Origin: Halovenus rubra | GTDB taxonomy: Archaea > Halobacteriota > Halobacteria > Halobacteriales > Haloarculaceae | Assembly: GCF_026586665.1 (NCBI RefSeq) | Contig: NZ_JAODIY010000008.1 | Span: forward strand, 62,001 to 126,000 | DNA: 64,000 nt | Direction of reading: 5' to 3' | Part shown: positions 1 through 8,981 of the stretch, piece by piece | How positions within the stretch are numbered: position 1 is the stretch's first letter | Layout: every line of letters begins with the position of its first letter | Position numbers and translations under genes: made by a program | Notes under the pieces: model-generated | What the model was told of the DNA's origin: nothing | What the model saw: only the letters and a program-made list of their open reading frames with translations | The model's database searches: none

Positions 1-10
1 AATCCGACCC

Positions 11-1516
11 TTATAGGTCGTACAGGTCGCTGAACTTGTCGCGGATATACTCGACGAATGGTTCGGCCGACAATGACTGTCCGGTTGCTTTCTCGATGAG
101 ATCCGGCGTTGTGTAGCGCTGGCCGTGCTGGTGGACGTGCTCGGTCATCCACTCTTGAATTGGGTCAAAGTTCTCCTCGCGAACGAGTGCGTCGACATCA
201 AGTTCGTCGCGGATAGCATCGTTGAGTTGTGCGGCGACGACGCTACCGAGCGTGTAGCCGTGGAATGCCGCGAAACCGCTCGTCCAGTGAATATCCTGTA
301 GACAACCTTCACTGTCAGTCTCGGGTCGAACGCCAAGGTACTCGTCCATCTTCTCGTTCCAGACGTGGGGAATCTCGTCTGCCTCGATGTCACCCTCGAC
401 GAACGCACGGCCAATCTCACTCCGGAGAATAATGTGCATGTGGTACGTGAGTTCGTCGGCTTCAACCCGAATACGGTTGTTCGGGTTGATTCGGTTAGCT
501 GCTTCATAGACCTCTTGAACTGTGAGGTCGTCGTGGCCATCGAGGTGGGATTTGAACGTTGGAAGGAACTGTTCCCAGAATGGTTTTGTGCGGCCAATGT
601 GGTTCTCCCAGAACCGTGACTGAGACTCGTGGATACTCATCCGGGCTGACCCAAGCGGCGTGCCATACTCGTCCTGTCGAAGCCCAAGCTGATACGTGGC
701 GTGACCAAATTCGTGGATGGTCGCAGTAAGCGCGTCCATTGGATCAGTCGGTTTGAACCGGGTGGTCACGCGAGCGTCGAACTGGTTGCCGGCCATAAAT
801 GGGTGTGCAGCCGTGTCGAGCCGTCCACGGTTCCGGTCGTAGCCAAGGAAATCGAGTGCGGCTTCGCTGAGAGTCTCTTGATTTTCTTCGGGGTACTCGC
901 CTTCCCACGGGTCTGCAATATCGCTTCCTTCGGTACGTATCTCGTCAATAATCGGCGGAATCTCTTCGCGGAGTGTTTCGAATATCTCTTCGATTGTCTC
1001 CAGAGAAATGTACTGGTGGTCTCCCTCGTACAACACCGTGTACGGACTCTTATCAGGGTCAATGTGCTGGGCCCTCTCGCGCTGGAGGTCACGCATCGTC
1101 TCAAGCCGGGGTGCGAACATCTCGAAGTCATTGTCGGCCTTGGCGTCCTGCCATATCTGCTGGTTTTCGGCCGCAGTCTGGGTGATTTTCTCGTTTAGCT
1201 CTCCAGGAACACTCGCCTCTCGCTCGTAGCTGTTCCGAATCTCGCGGACGTTCGCGCTCTGTTCAGCGTCTAGTTCAGCGTCTTCGAGAGCATCGAGCCA
1301 TTCGCGGACCTCGTCGTCGACAAGCAGTTCGTGACTCGTCGCTGACAACGCGGAAAGTTGCTGTGCTCGGCCTTGTGCGCCGTTTTCGGGCATCATTACC
1401 TGCTGGTCCCAGTTGAGATACATCGAGGCGTACTGGAGGTTCGTCAGCCGCCGGTTTCGTTCGAGCAGCTGATCGTAGGCGGGCAGGGTGTCGGCGTCCG
1501 TTTCGTGTGTCGCCAT
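11..1516 (-). CDS. Carboxypeptidase Taq family metallopeptidase (M32)
   Basis: Zinc carboxypeptidase of family M32, removing C-terminal residues from peptides in the cytoplasm. The zinc motif HEFGH lies near residue 268, followed by the family-typical HESQSRFWEN stretch that carries the third zinc ligand. The 501-residue length matches the family. An ATG 21 bases further upstream is possible, but MATHETDAD fits a haloarchaeal N-terminus better. It is divergent from rfcL and has no obvious operon partner in the window. Family assignment is secure; the physiological substrate is unknown. Confidence 0.93.
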   Translation of the reverse strand: MATHETDADTLPAYDQLLERNRRLTNLQYASMYLNWDQQVMMPENGAQGRAQQLSALSATSHELLVDDEVREWLDALEDAELDAEQSANVREIRNSYEREASVPGELNEKITQTAAENQQIWQDAKADNDFEMFAPRLETMRDLQRERAQHIDPDKSPYTVLYEGDHQYISLETIEEIFETLREEIPPIIDEIRTEGSDIADPWEGEYPEENQETLSEAALDFLGYDRNRGRLDTAAHPFMAGNQFDARVTTRFKPTDPMDALTATIHEFGHATYQLGLRQDEYGTPLGSARMSIHESQSRFWENHIGRTKPFWEQFLPTFKSHLDGHDDLTVQEVYEAANRINPNNRIRVEADELTYHMHIILRSEIGRAFVEGDIEADEIPHVWNEKMDEYLGVRPETDSEGCLQDIHWTSGFAAFHGYTLGSVVAAQLNDAIRDELDVDALVREENFDPIQEWMTEHVHQHGQRYTTPDLIEKATGQSLSAEPFVEYIRDKFSDLYDL

Positions 1517-1762
1517 ATGAATGGTATGAGATAGCAACGCAATAACTTGGGTGGTTTGGTTTCACACCACAAGACAGTGCTGAGATGCAAACAGCGTGGT
1601 GTGTCTAGAAGCGCCAAATGGTTCGATGCAGTCGATTTAGGCATGGACAAACTACGAGAGTATAACTGCGGGCCAGGCTAGGAGGGAACACTCATCACAG
1701 ATAGCCCGCCACGGCGTGGTGCTCCGCAACCACTAAACACGGCTCACTACAAGTAGGTGGCA

Positions 1763-3247
1763 ATGACCGACTGGACGGAGAAATACCGCCCGTCGTCGCT
1801 TGCGGATCTCCGAGGCAACGACAAAGCCAGAGACGCGCTCCAGAAGTGGGCGAGGACGTGGAACGACCACCACGAGGCTGTCGTTCTTCACGGTCCACCC
1901 GGCATCGGGAAAACCTCTGCTGCTCATGCGCTTGCGACAGATCAAGACTGGCCGACCATCGAGTTGAACGCGTCAGATACCCGCACTAAAGACGTCATCG
2001 AACAGGTAGCCGGTGAGGCTGCACGGAGTGGAACCCTTACTGGCGGCGGTGGCGGCCGGCGGCTCGTTATCATGGACGAGGCTGACAACATCCACGGCAA
2101 CGCTGACCGTGGAGGGAGCCGCGCTGTGACGAGTCTCGTTAAGGAGGCAAGTCAGCCGATGGTACTCATCGCAAATGACTACTACGACATGTCAAACGGG
2201 CTGCGAAATGCCTGCCAGGAAATAGAGTTCCGGAGTGTCTCCAAGCGCTCGATTCTCCCCGTTTTGCGAGATATCTGTCGGAAAGAGGAAGTCGAGTTTG
2301 AATCGGACGCACTCGAAGAGATTGCAGAGATGAACAGCGGTGACCTTCGGGGGGCACTCAACGACCTGCAAGCGCTGGCCGATGGACGAGACCGTATCGA
2401 AGCCGACGACGTTGTGACTGGCAAGCGCGACACGACGACCGGCGTCTTCGACTATCTGGATACAGTCATCAAACAGGCTGGGCCACAAGAGGCCCTTGAG
2501 GCAAGTTACGATGTCGACGAGACGCCAGATGACCTTATCAACTGGATTGAGGACAACATGCCCAAAGACTATCACGGCGAGGAACTGGCGGTCGCATATG
2601 AGTTTCTCTCCAACGCTGACCGCTGGCTCGGCCGTGTGCGGGCAACACAAAACTACTCATTCTGGCGCTACGCTGGCGATAACATGACTGCCGGGGTGGC
2701 AGCCGCTCGCCACGAGTCCAAGGGGGGCTGGACACGTTACGGTCCGCCAAGCACTTGGTCAAAGCTGGGTAGGTCACGCGGAACACGGGACAAACGGGAT
2801 TTCATCGCCCGCAAGATAGCCCAGAGCAACGGAACCAGTATGAGTACCGCTCGTCGGGAAATTATGCCCTATCTCGCGGTGATGACCCATCACTGCAAGA
2901 ATCGTGACCTGACCGTTGCAATGGCGGCTCGGTACAAGCTAGAGGCCGAGCACGTCTCGTTTGTGACAGGTAGTGGTGAAAGTACCAACAAAGTTCAATC
3001 CATCGTCGAAGACGCAACCGAACTGCGCGAAGAGATGGCCTCAGAGGGCACAGGAGGAGCGTTCGACCCCGATGAGAGTACAACAACGTCCGAGGATATC
3101 TCGGTAACAGAAGAAGACAGTGAGAGCGCCACAGCCAAGGAAAAAAGCGACGCCAAAGCGACCGATGATGAGACAGGTAGTGGCGAGAAGGGAGCCACCG
3201 ATACCGGAGAGAACGACGGACAGTCCGGTCTCTCGGATTTTATGTAG
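1763..3247 (+). CDS. rfcL: Replication factor C large subunit
   Basis: Large subunit of the archaeal clamp loader, which loads PCNA onto primed DNA using ATP. A Walker A motif (GPPGIGKTS) sits near residue 44 and a Walker B motif (DEADN) near 115, within an AAA+ domain. The C-terminal 80 residues are an acidic, low-complexity tail ending in QSGLSDFM, which fits a PCNA-interacting (PIP) box. No intein interrupts the gene. I chose the ATG giving MTDWTEKYRP; an in-frame GTG two codons upstream is an alternative. The small subunit is not in the window. Confidence 0.95.
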   Translation: MTDWTEKYRPSSLADLRGNDKARDALQKWARTWNDHHEAVVLHGPPGIGKTSAAHALATDQDWPTIELNASDTRTKDVIEQVAGEAARSGTLTGGGGGRRLVIMDEADNIHGNADRGGSRAVTSLVKEASQPMVLIANDYYDMSNGLRNACQEIEFRSVSKRSILPVLRDICRKEEVEFESDALEEIAEMNSGDLRGALNDLQALADGRDRIEADDVVTGKRDTTTGVFDYLDTVIKQAGPQEALEASYDVDETPDDLINWIEDNMPKDYHGEELAVAYEFLSNADRWLGRVRATQNYSFWRYAGDNMTAGVAAARHESKGGWTRYGPPSTWSKLGRSRGTRDKRDFIARKIAQSNGTSMSTARREIMPYLAVMTHHCKNRDLTVAMAARYKLEAEHVSFVTGSGESTNKVQSIVEDATELREEMASEGTGGAFDPDESTTTSEDISVTEEDSESATAKEKSDAKATDDETGSGEKGATDTGENDGQSGLSDFM

Positions 3248-3294
3248 TCCCAAAGAACGCAACGTTATATCAGAAGGGCGTGATAGTGAGAGGT

Positions 3295-3648
3295 ATGTCA
3301 AGTACGCCCGCGGCGACTGTGCGTGAATACTACGAGTTAGTCGACGCAGGGAGATACGACACTCTCGTCGAGTTGTTTGCCACTGACGTACGGTATGAGC
3401 GCCCTGGACAGGACGTAATCGAGGGTCAAGATTCACTCCGACAGTTCTATTTTGATGAGCGGCCGCTCGATGATGGTTCCCACACTCTACACGATGTCGT
3501 GGTCAACGATGAGACAGTCGCCGTCCGTGGGCAGTTCACCGGTATCCAGAACGGTGAATCAGTCTCTTTCGAGTTTGCTGACTTCCACGAGTTTGCCGAC
3601 GGGAAAATTCATCGCAGGTATACGTTTACTGACCGAGACGAAGTCTGA
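3295..3648 (+). CDS. NTF2-like (SnoaL-type) small protein
   Basis: A 117-residue protein with the pattern of the NTF2/SnoaL fold: an N-terminal helix (ATVREYYELVDAGRYDTLVELFATDVRYERPG), then alternating strands ending in FADGKIHRRYTFTD. Such proteins form small cone-shaped dimers that bind or isomerise small molecules; no catalytic residue can be named here. It begins 48 bases after rfcL, so it may be cotranscribed with it. A GTG five codons upstream is possible. Fold assignment is by pattern only; the substrate is unknown. Confidence 0.72.
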   Translation: MSSTPAATVREYYELVDAGRYDTLVELFATDVRYERPGQDVIEGQDSLRQFYFDERPLDDGSHTLHDVVVNDETVAVRGQFTGIQNGESVSFEFADFHEFADGKIHRRYTFTDRDEV

Positions 3649-3663
3649 GCTGGGTCGGTATCG

Positions 3664-4386
3664 TCAGTACCCGTTTCTGACTGTCTTGAGGTCTGAGAGC
3701 AACTTATCAGGACGAGGGACTTCTTGATACGCGCGTTCTATGTAGCCGTCTCGGTTCGCAAGGAGAACTAGATTGACGTGAGTGAAATCAGTATCACCCT
3801 CATCAGGGTTGAGCGGTTCCCCTTGTGAAGAGTTATGACCACCGTGGCCTTTGCCATCTGCTTTCTCGTACGCCTCGAACCCGACACCGAACTCGCCGTT
3901 GATTACCTCATCAGCCCGTTCAGAGCTTTCAGGTCGGAGAATAACCCAGTTCTCTGCCGTCGGGTCAGCACCGTTTTGCTTGGAGAACTTCCGAAGACGT
4001 TCTGTGTCGTCGTACTCCGGATCGAAAGTCGTTGGCATCAACGCAACTTCATCGCTGTACCCTTCTTTTGCGGCATCAACGTGAACGTGGGCGAGTGCAG
4101 CAGTCATCCCGGGGCAGGGACCCGGACAGCGCGTATAGATAAACGTTAGCAGTGTTTCACGCTCTCCAACGAACGCGGCTGTCGACATGTTCTTGTCCTG
4201 GAGTGGTGCCGGAAGTGATACGTCCGGCAGTTTTTCACCGTGTGCTGGATACGCGAGCGCTTCGGGATTAGCGTCCTCAATATACGGTTCATCGAAAACC
4301 GTGTTTGAGTCCTCGCCGCCGATACATCCCGCAACTGCGCCGCCAGCGGAGACGGCTGCAAGCCTTACGAACGTCCGTCGGTCCAT
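3664..4386 (-). CDS. SCO1/SenC-type copper-handling lipoprotein
   Basis: Extracytoplasmic thioredoxin-fold protein of the SCO1/SenC/PrrC family, which delivers copper to or reduces the CuA site of cytochrome oxidase. The N-terminus MDRRTFVRLAAVSAGGAVAGC has a twin-arginine motif and a lipobox, so it is probably a Tat-exported lipoprotein. The metal motif CPGPC (in YTRCPGPCPGM) and the partner histidine in FTHVNLV are present. No oxidase gene is adjacent. It is convergent with the NTF2-like gene and divergent from truD. Confidence 0.9.
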   Translation of the reverse strand: MDRRTFVRLAAVSAGGAVAGCIGGEDSNTVFDEPYIEDANPEALAYPAHGEKLPDVSLPAPLQDKNMSTAAFVGERETLLTFIYTRCPGPCPGMTAALAHVHVDAAKEGYSDEVALMPTTFDPEYDDTERLRKFSKQNGADPTAENWVILRPESSERADEVINGEFGVGFEAYEKADGKGHGGHNSSQGEPLNPDEGDTDFTHVNLVLLANRDGYIERAYQEVPRPDKLLSDLKTVRNGY

Positions 4387-4544
4387 ACTCACGGATTCGG
4401 TTTGCTTTGGTTTACATCTCTTGGTGCGATTCTCGAACCACTGCACTCTTAGGCAATGACAGGGCCGATGCGGCATAGCCAGCGTCGCTGTATTCGATAC
4501 CAGGTGACGACACTGATTTATTCGGTGGGCACTCATCCCGGGTC

Positions 4545-5879
4545 GTGCGCGAGACACAGCCGCTCGAACACGCGGTCGGTATCCGCTACTACATAAGCGA
4601 CAGCGATGGAACTGGCGGCCAACTACGACGCGACCCTGCCGATTTCCGGGTCCGAGAAATAGAGCAATTCGAGGCCGAACCGGTCGACGCCGAGACCGGC
4701 GCGTATCCACATCTGTTGTTCCGAGTGACACTCCGGAACTGGGATACCAACGACTTCGCCCAGCGTTTATCGAACGAACTGGGTATCTCGCGCGAACGAG
4801 TCTCATGGGCAGGCACGAAAGACAAACGCGCAGTCACCACACAACTGTTCAGTGTCGACGGTATCAATGCGAACGACTTACCAGAGTTGTCCGACGTGCG
4901 CTATGATGTCGTTGGCCGAACTGGCCGGCCAATTCTGTTTGGTGACCTTGCCGGAAACGAGTTCGAGGTGACGGTTCGCAACGCAGAAAAACCAGAGTGC
5001 GCCGAACAAACTGTCGGTGAACTTACTGCCTTTGCAGGTCGCGACGCCAGCGAATCACAGACCGTTGGTGTGCCAAACTACTTTGGACAGCAGCGTTTCG
5101 GAAGCAAACGGCCGGTCACTCACGAGGTCGGGCTCGCTATCATCCGTGAAGACTGGGAAGACGCGGTCATGACCTACGTCGGGAATCCAAGCGACCGTGA
5201 ACCCGAAGAGACCCAAACAGCACGTACATTCGCCGAGGAAACACGTAATTGGCAGGCCGCACTCGAGAAGTTCCCCCGAGGCCTTGGCTTCGAACGGTCG
5301 ATGCTGCACGCGCTTGTCGACGGTGACGATACTTCTGCAGATTTCCGCGCTGCACTCGAAACTCTCCCAACAAACCTCCAGCAACTGTTTGTCCACGCTG
5401 CCCAGTCTTACGTCTTCAACCGGATTCTCTCGACACGGCTCGAAAAGGGTCTCCCCTTCGACCAGCCTGTGCAAGGAGATGTCGTTTGCTTCTCCGACAG
5501 CGACACGCCCGACGGAATGGAACTCCCTGATACAGATCGGACACAGCGGGTAAGTGAAGACAGAGTTGACGCTGTGAAGCGACACTGTGAGCGTGGCCGC
5601 GCGTTCGTGACCGCACCACTTGTCGGTACTGACACGACACTTGCCAACGGCAAGCCCGGCGATATCGAGCGGGAAGTACTCGAATCCGTGGGTATCGAGC
5701 CGGACGGGTTTGATCTACCCGAGGAGTTCCATTCGACCGGTGATCGTCGCGCCATCCTTCTCCGGACAACTCTCGAAATCGAGCGTGACCCACTGTGCCT
5801 CTCGTTTCGATTGCCCCGAGGGTCGTACGCAACCGTCATTCTTCGGGAGTTCCTGAAATGTGACCCGGAGTCACTTTAG
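4545..5879 (+). CDS. truD: tRNA pseudouridine(13) synthase TruD
   Basis: Converts U13 of tRNA to pseudouridine. The catalytic aspartate lies in [10 protein letters not shown] (residue about 91), and the TruD hallmark [10 protein letters not shown] occurs near residue 180. The length of 444 residues is typical of the archaeal enzyme with its TRUD insertion domain. The start is a GTG; no in-frame ATG precedes the conserved N-terminus. In several archaea truD sits beside pth2; that gene is not seen here. The DUF2103 gene follows 86 bases downstream on the same strand. Confidence 0.95.
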   Translation: MRETQPLEHAVGIRYYISDSDGTGGQLRRDPADFRVREIEQFEAEPVDAETGAYPHLLFRVTLRNWDTNDFAQRLSNELGISRERVSWAGTKDKRAVTTQLFSVDGINANDLPELSDVRYDVVGRTGRPILFGDLAGNEFEVTVRNAEKPECAEQTVGELTAFAGRDASESQTVGVPNYFGQQRFGSKRPVTHEVGLAIIREDWEDAVMTYVGNPSDREPEETQTARTFAEETRNWQAALEKFPRGLGFERSMLHALVDGDDTSADFRAALETLPTNLQQLFVHAAQSYVFNRILSTRLEKGLPFDQPVQGDVVCFSDSDTPDGMELPDTDRTQRVSEDRVDAVKRHCERGRAFVTAPLVGTDTTLANGKPGDIEREVLESVGIEPDGFDLPEEFHSTGDRRAILLRTTLEIERDPLCLSFRLPRGSYATVILREFLKCDPESL

Positions 5880-5965
5880 CTTGCCCAGAGAGCACTACCC
5901 CAGCACTGTTGTCGACCATAGCTGAAACACCGGGCTTATCGCGCTCGGTCGCCGTACTGTCTCAT

Positions 5966-6688
5966 ATGGAGTGTCGGCACTGTGCAACGCCACTCGACAG
6001 ACCCGGTGACTACTGCCTCGTCTGTCAGACGGACAACGCCGACACAGCAGTTCTCGAACTCCAGCGCGAGCGTGCGACGGTTACTGTGCTATTCGATGAG
6101 AGTGTCGTGGGCCACCGGACAGTGACGACGACACCCGAGCCGGATGAGGAACAGGTTCGCTCGGAGATACGGTACTTCGCCGGACAGATTGCTGACGATG
6201 TTCGACGGAAACGGCCTGAAGAAATCTACGCTACAGGCGAGCGCGACGTGCTCAGAGAGGTACGTGCACAGCTTCGCTACCCGTTCTACCGTATCGAGGC
6301 CGAAGAACCCGTTCAACACGTGATTGAACGGAAAGGAGAGGCACCCCTAGAGGTCGTCGAGGCCTCGGTCGCAGAGAAGCTTGGTGGCTCACACTCGACA
6401 CTCATCGGTGGCCGGTCCGGACGGGACGTGCTTGAGGTAGTCGCTGGCCACCCACACGTCAAGAAGATAATTCCCGGACCAATCGAAGCCGGTGGGTCTG
6501 GCTCACGCACTGGTGTTCGAGGGAAAGTAACGCGGGCCGATAACACCGGAAACGTACGTCTGTTGCTCCGGGACGGTTCAAGCGTTCAGGAAAACCGCGT
6601 CGTGACGACAGCCAGCGACCGCAAACTCGGGGAGCGAGTCCGCGACGACCTCAACGATGCGCTCAATGAGGCCGGATTTAGCGAGTAA
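5966..6688 (+). CDS. DUF2103-type predicted metal-binding protein
   Basis: Protein of 240 residues. The N-terminus holds two CxxC pairs (CRHC at residues 3-6, CLVC near 17) that should form a zinc ribbon, consistent with the DUF2103 description as metal-binding. The conserved core SHSTLIGGRSGRDVLEVVAGHP-HVKKIIPGPIEAGGS is about 160 residues in. Function is unknown; the proximity to truD and the KH-domain gene hints at RNA metabolism, which is inference. A GTG-initiated extension of 19 residues is possible, but the ATG directly before the zinc ribbon is the natural start. Confidence 0.8.
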   Translation: MECRHCATPLDRPGDYCLVCQTDNADTAVLELQRERATVTVLFDESVVGHRTVTTTPEPDEEQVRSEIRYFAGQIADDVRRKRPEEIYATGERDVLREVRAQLRYPFYRIEAEEPVQHVIERKGEAPLEVVEASVAEKLGGSHSTLIGGRSGRDVLEVVAGHPHVKKIIPGPIEAGGSGSRTGVRGKVTRADNTGNVRLLLRDGSSVQENRVVTTASDRKLGERVRDDLNDALNEAGFSE

Positions 6689-6820
6689 TAGAGTGGGCGA
6701 GCAGGTAGGACAGGCTATCATCCCCAGTAAGTAGCCGGTGTTCGTCTCACGAAGGGATGTCCCACGCTATCGCATTGACCTCCGTGACGATTCGTCAGGT
6801 CATATCGACGCTGGCCCCGG

Positions 6821-6834
6821 CTTTATATATAAAA
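6821..6834 (+). promoter_or_regulatory. TATA-box region of the KH-domain gene
   Basis: An AT-rich TTTATATATAAAA stretch lies about 80 bases before the KH-gene ATG. A second weaker box (ACTTTAAC near 6873) is closer to the -30 position. The 220-base gap between DUF2103 and the KH gene contains nothing else I recognise. Confidence 0.5.
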
Positions 6835-6909
6835 TGGAGTGAAAATGGGGACTGTCGCCCCAGATGGCGAAGAACTTTAACAGTCCTATCACGTACTGTA
6901 CGGTAGATT

Positions 6910-7458
6910 ATGCAGCACGTGAAGATACCCGACGACCGAATCGGGGTTCTTATTGGTGAAGGCGGCGAGACGATGCGCGAAATTGAGGAGCGCGCGGAGG
7001 TCCGTCTCGACATAGACTCCGAGTCAGGGAACGTCCGCGTCGAGAAAGTCGGTGACCCTGTGTTGGGCCTGAATGGCCCCGATATCGTCAAGGCCATCGG
7101 TCGCGGGTTTTCGCCGGACGCCGCACTTACACTGGTAGACGACGATATGATGATGTTCGACATTGTCGATATCGATGCCGCCTCGCGAAACAAAAACGAC
7201 CTGCGTCGTCAGAAAGGACGGCTCATCGGCGAAGATGGCCGAACTCGTGAACTCATGGAAGAACTAACTGGCGCATCGGTCGCCATCTATGGCTCGACGT
7301 TCGGCATCATCGGCGGGCCAAAACAAGTGGCCGCCGTCCGTGAGGCCGCAGAGATGATTCTCGAAGGGGCACCTCACGGTACTGTCTACTCCTTCCTCGA
7401 AGAGAAGCGCAACGAGTTGAAGCACAAAGGGCTGGAGTATCACCCTTACCAGGGCTAA
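6910..7458 (+). CDS. Pno1/Dim2-like KH-domain RNA-binding protein
   Basis: A 182-residue protein with two KH modules, the archaeal relative of eukaryotic Pno1/Dim2, which acts in small-subunit rRNA maturation and has been linked to translation initiation. The RNA-binding GxxG loops are visible in RIGVLIGEGGETM (residues 10-22) and RLIGEDGRTRE (about residues 103-113). The spacing and C-terminus (KHKGLEYHPYQG) match archaeal aDim2. The aIF1A and Rio1 genes that often precede it in archaea are absent here. Confidence 0.9.
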   Translation: MQHVKIPDDRIGVLIGEGGETMREIEERAEVRLDIDSESGNVRVEKVGDPVLGLNGPDIVKAIGRGFSPDAALTLVDDDMMMFDIVDIDAASRNKNDLRRQKGRLIGEDGRTRELMEELTGASVAIYGSTFGIIGGPKQVAAVREAAEMILEGAPHGTVYSFLEEKRNELKHKGLEYHPYQG

Positions 7459-7510
7459 GTCCCGGTCTTAGCGCTTGAGTGTAAATACAGACACCAGCTA
7501 ACAGAGTTAG

Positions 7511-8032
7511 TTATATCGCTCCGGTTGTGATGGTCATGTGTTGCCGGTGTAGTTCGAACCCAACCTTTTCGTAGAACGCAAGTGCTCGGTCGTTGTCAGC
7601 GTCGACCTCAAGTGCGATTTCGGGACAGCCACTCTCCCGCGCGTATTCTGTGGCATGTTCGAGAAGTTCTCGGGCAAGCCCCGTCCCTCGGTGTGATTCT
7701 CGGACATAAATGTCACCAACTTTGAGTCGGTCTGGTCGGTCAAACACTGGCGGGCAGGTATCAACATCAGCTGTGACGAACCCAACGAACTCAGCGTCTA
7801 ACTCGGCCAATGGTGTGGTGGTCGAACTACCCTCGACAGCAATCCATGCTCGGTACGACTCAGATTCGAGCAGGTCGAGACGAAACTCGACTTCTTCATC
7901 GAGGGGGACATCGTCGACAAGTTCATGAGAGTCAACAACAGCTTCGAGGTCACGATGGAACGGGAGCCAGAGTTCTTCGGCAAATCGCTGTGCTGGGGCT
8001 CTCTTGGCAGGAAGATTTCGAATATGAACCAT
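7511..8032 (-). CDS. GNAT-family N-acetyltransferase
   Basis: Acetyl-CoA-dependent acetyltransferase of 173 residues. The acetyl-CoA pyrophosphate loop is RGTGLARELL (Q/RxxGxG/A type, about residues 114-123), after the IYVRESHRGTG motif A strand. The C-terminal motif B (NDRALAFYEKVGFE) is typical of GNATs. The acceptor substrate cannot be deduced. The gene lies only 14 bases from the end of the next gene on the same strand, so the two may be cotranscribed. Confidence 0.9.
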   Translation of the reverse strand: MVHIRNLPAKRAPAQRFAEELWLPFHRDLEAVVDSHELVDDVPLDEEVEFRLDLLESESYRAWIAVEGSSTTTPLAELDAEFVGFVTADVDTCPPVFDRPDRLKVGDIYVRESHRGTGLARELLEHATEYARESGCPEIALEVDADNDRALAFYEKVGFELHRQHMTITTGAI

Positions 8033-8046
8033 ACAGCCACGCTCTC

Positions 8047-8826
8047 TCAGCGGGTAGTAAGTGTTTTCTTATATCGTTTGGCGTGTTTGGCACAGAATTC
8101 TGGTTCCCGGAGTTGTGCTTTGACGACACCGGGCTGTCGGTGCGGGTTCGAGAGTCGACAGCTTGGCTCGTCACAGAACCCTTCGCCCGTCTCGATGTAG
8201 TGAAACGCTTGCAACACGTAGCCTTTCAGTGTCTCAGTTGTTCGAGGGTCGTCTTCGACGAGAAAGTCACCATCAATTGTAGATTCAAGGACTTCTCGTG
8301 GCGGAGTGTCGTTGGACATCAGTGCGTGTTTCTGTTTGGCTTTGTAGTACGCTTCGGGCTTTGCGGGCGCTTCGTACAGTCCAGGAACAGAGATGAGTGC
8401 GGGCTGACCGAGTACGTTGACACGCTTGTGCCAGCGACCGTCGTGGCTCCCCCATGTGCCGACAACCCTGTCGAGAACTGCGATGTGCAGATGGTCGAGG
8501 CCGCGCTCGTCATCGGGGATTCGTGAACCCAGCCGTTGCTGGAGGCCGAGGCCGTCGTAGACGACGCCACCGGCTCGTTCGGGGTGTTCCAGAGCACGTT
8601 CCTCGTAACGGACAATACCCATCATCGTGTTTCCTGTCTCTGGGTCGTTTGGAGAGAGAACGCGTGTCTCCGCGATTTCTGTCGGAAGGTTATCGTCACG
8701 ATAGCGGAGCAGAAACCGGTCACGGACGGTAACGGACACATCAACTCGGTCATCGAGCCACTCGGCAATTGCGTCAGTATCCGCGTTCGTCGTCGGGGCA
8801 CGATACAGTGTCACCTTCTCAACCAT
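8047..8826 (-). CDS. Archaemetzincin-like protein (DUF6775 type) with degenerate active site
   Basis: A 259-residue protein I connect with the haloarchaeal putative-metallopeptidase family DUF6775. Near the C-terminus it keeps the spacing of the archaemetzincin (M54) signature after the zinc site, GxxxCx4Cx(M/L) (here GEGFCDEPSCRL), then a CxxH pair (FCAKH) about 20 residues on. The position of the catalytic HExxH is occupied by AFHYI, so the protease centre looks lost. The start at MVEKVTLYRAPT is supported by homologous-looking N-termini; the open frame extends 35 codons upstream. The role may be structural zinc binding; function is unproven. Confidence 0.65.
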   Translation of the reverse strand: MVEKVTLYRAPTTNADTDAIAEWLDDRVDVSVTVRDRFLLRYRDDNLPTEIAETRVLSPNDPETGNTMMGIVRYEERALEHPERAGGVVYDGLGLQQRLGSRIPDDERGLDHLHIAVLDRVVGTWGSHDGRWHKRVNVLGQPALISVPGLYEAPAKPEAYYKAKQKHALMSNDTPPREVLESTIDGDFLVEDDPRTTETLKGYVLQAFHYIETGEGFCDEPSCRLSNPHRQPGVVKAQLREPEFCAKHAKRYKKTLTTR

Positions 8827-8981
8827 ACTGAGACAGAAGGCGGTCGTTGTCCAAACAGTTGTGATCTCAGTTGTACGTGTGTCCCGTGACATCCTCGATA
8901 CGCGAGACAGTGCCACAGTTGGACCCAACAACTGCAGGAGGCTCCCGAAGCTATATTACTGATTGCGGGTGATGCCGAGAC

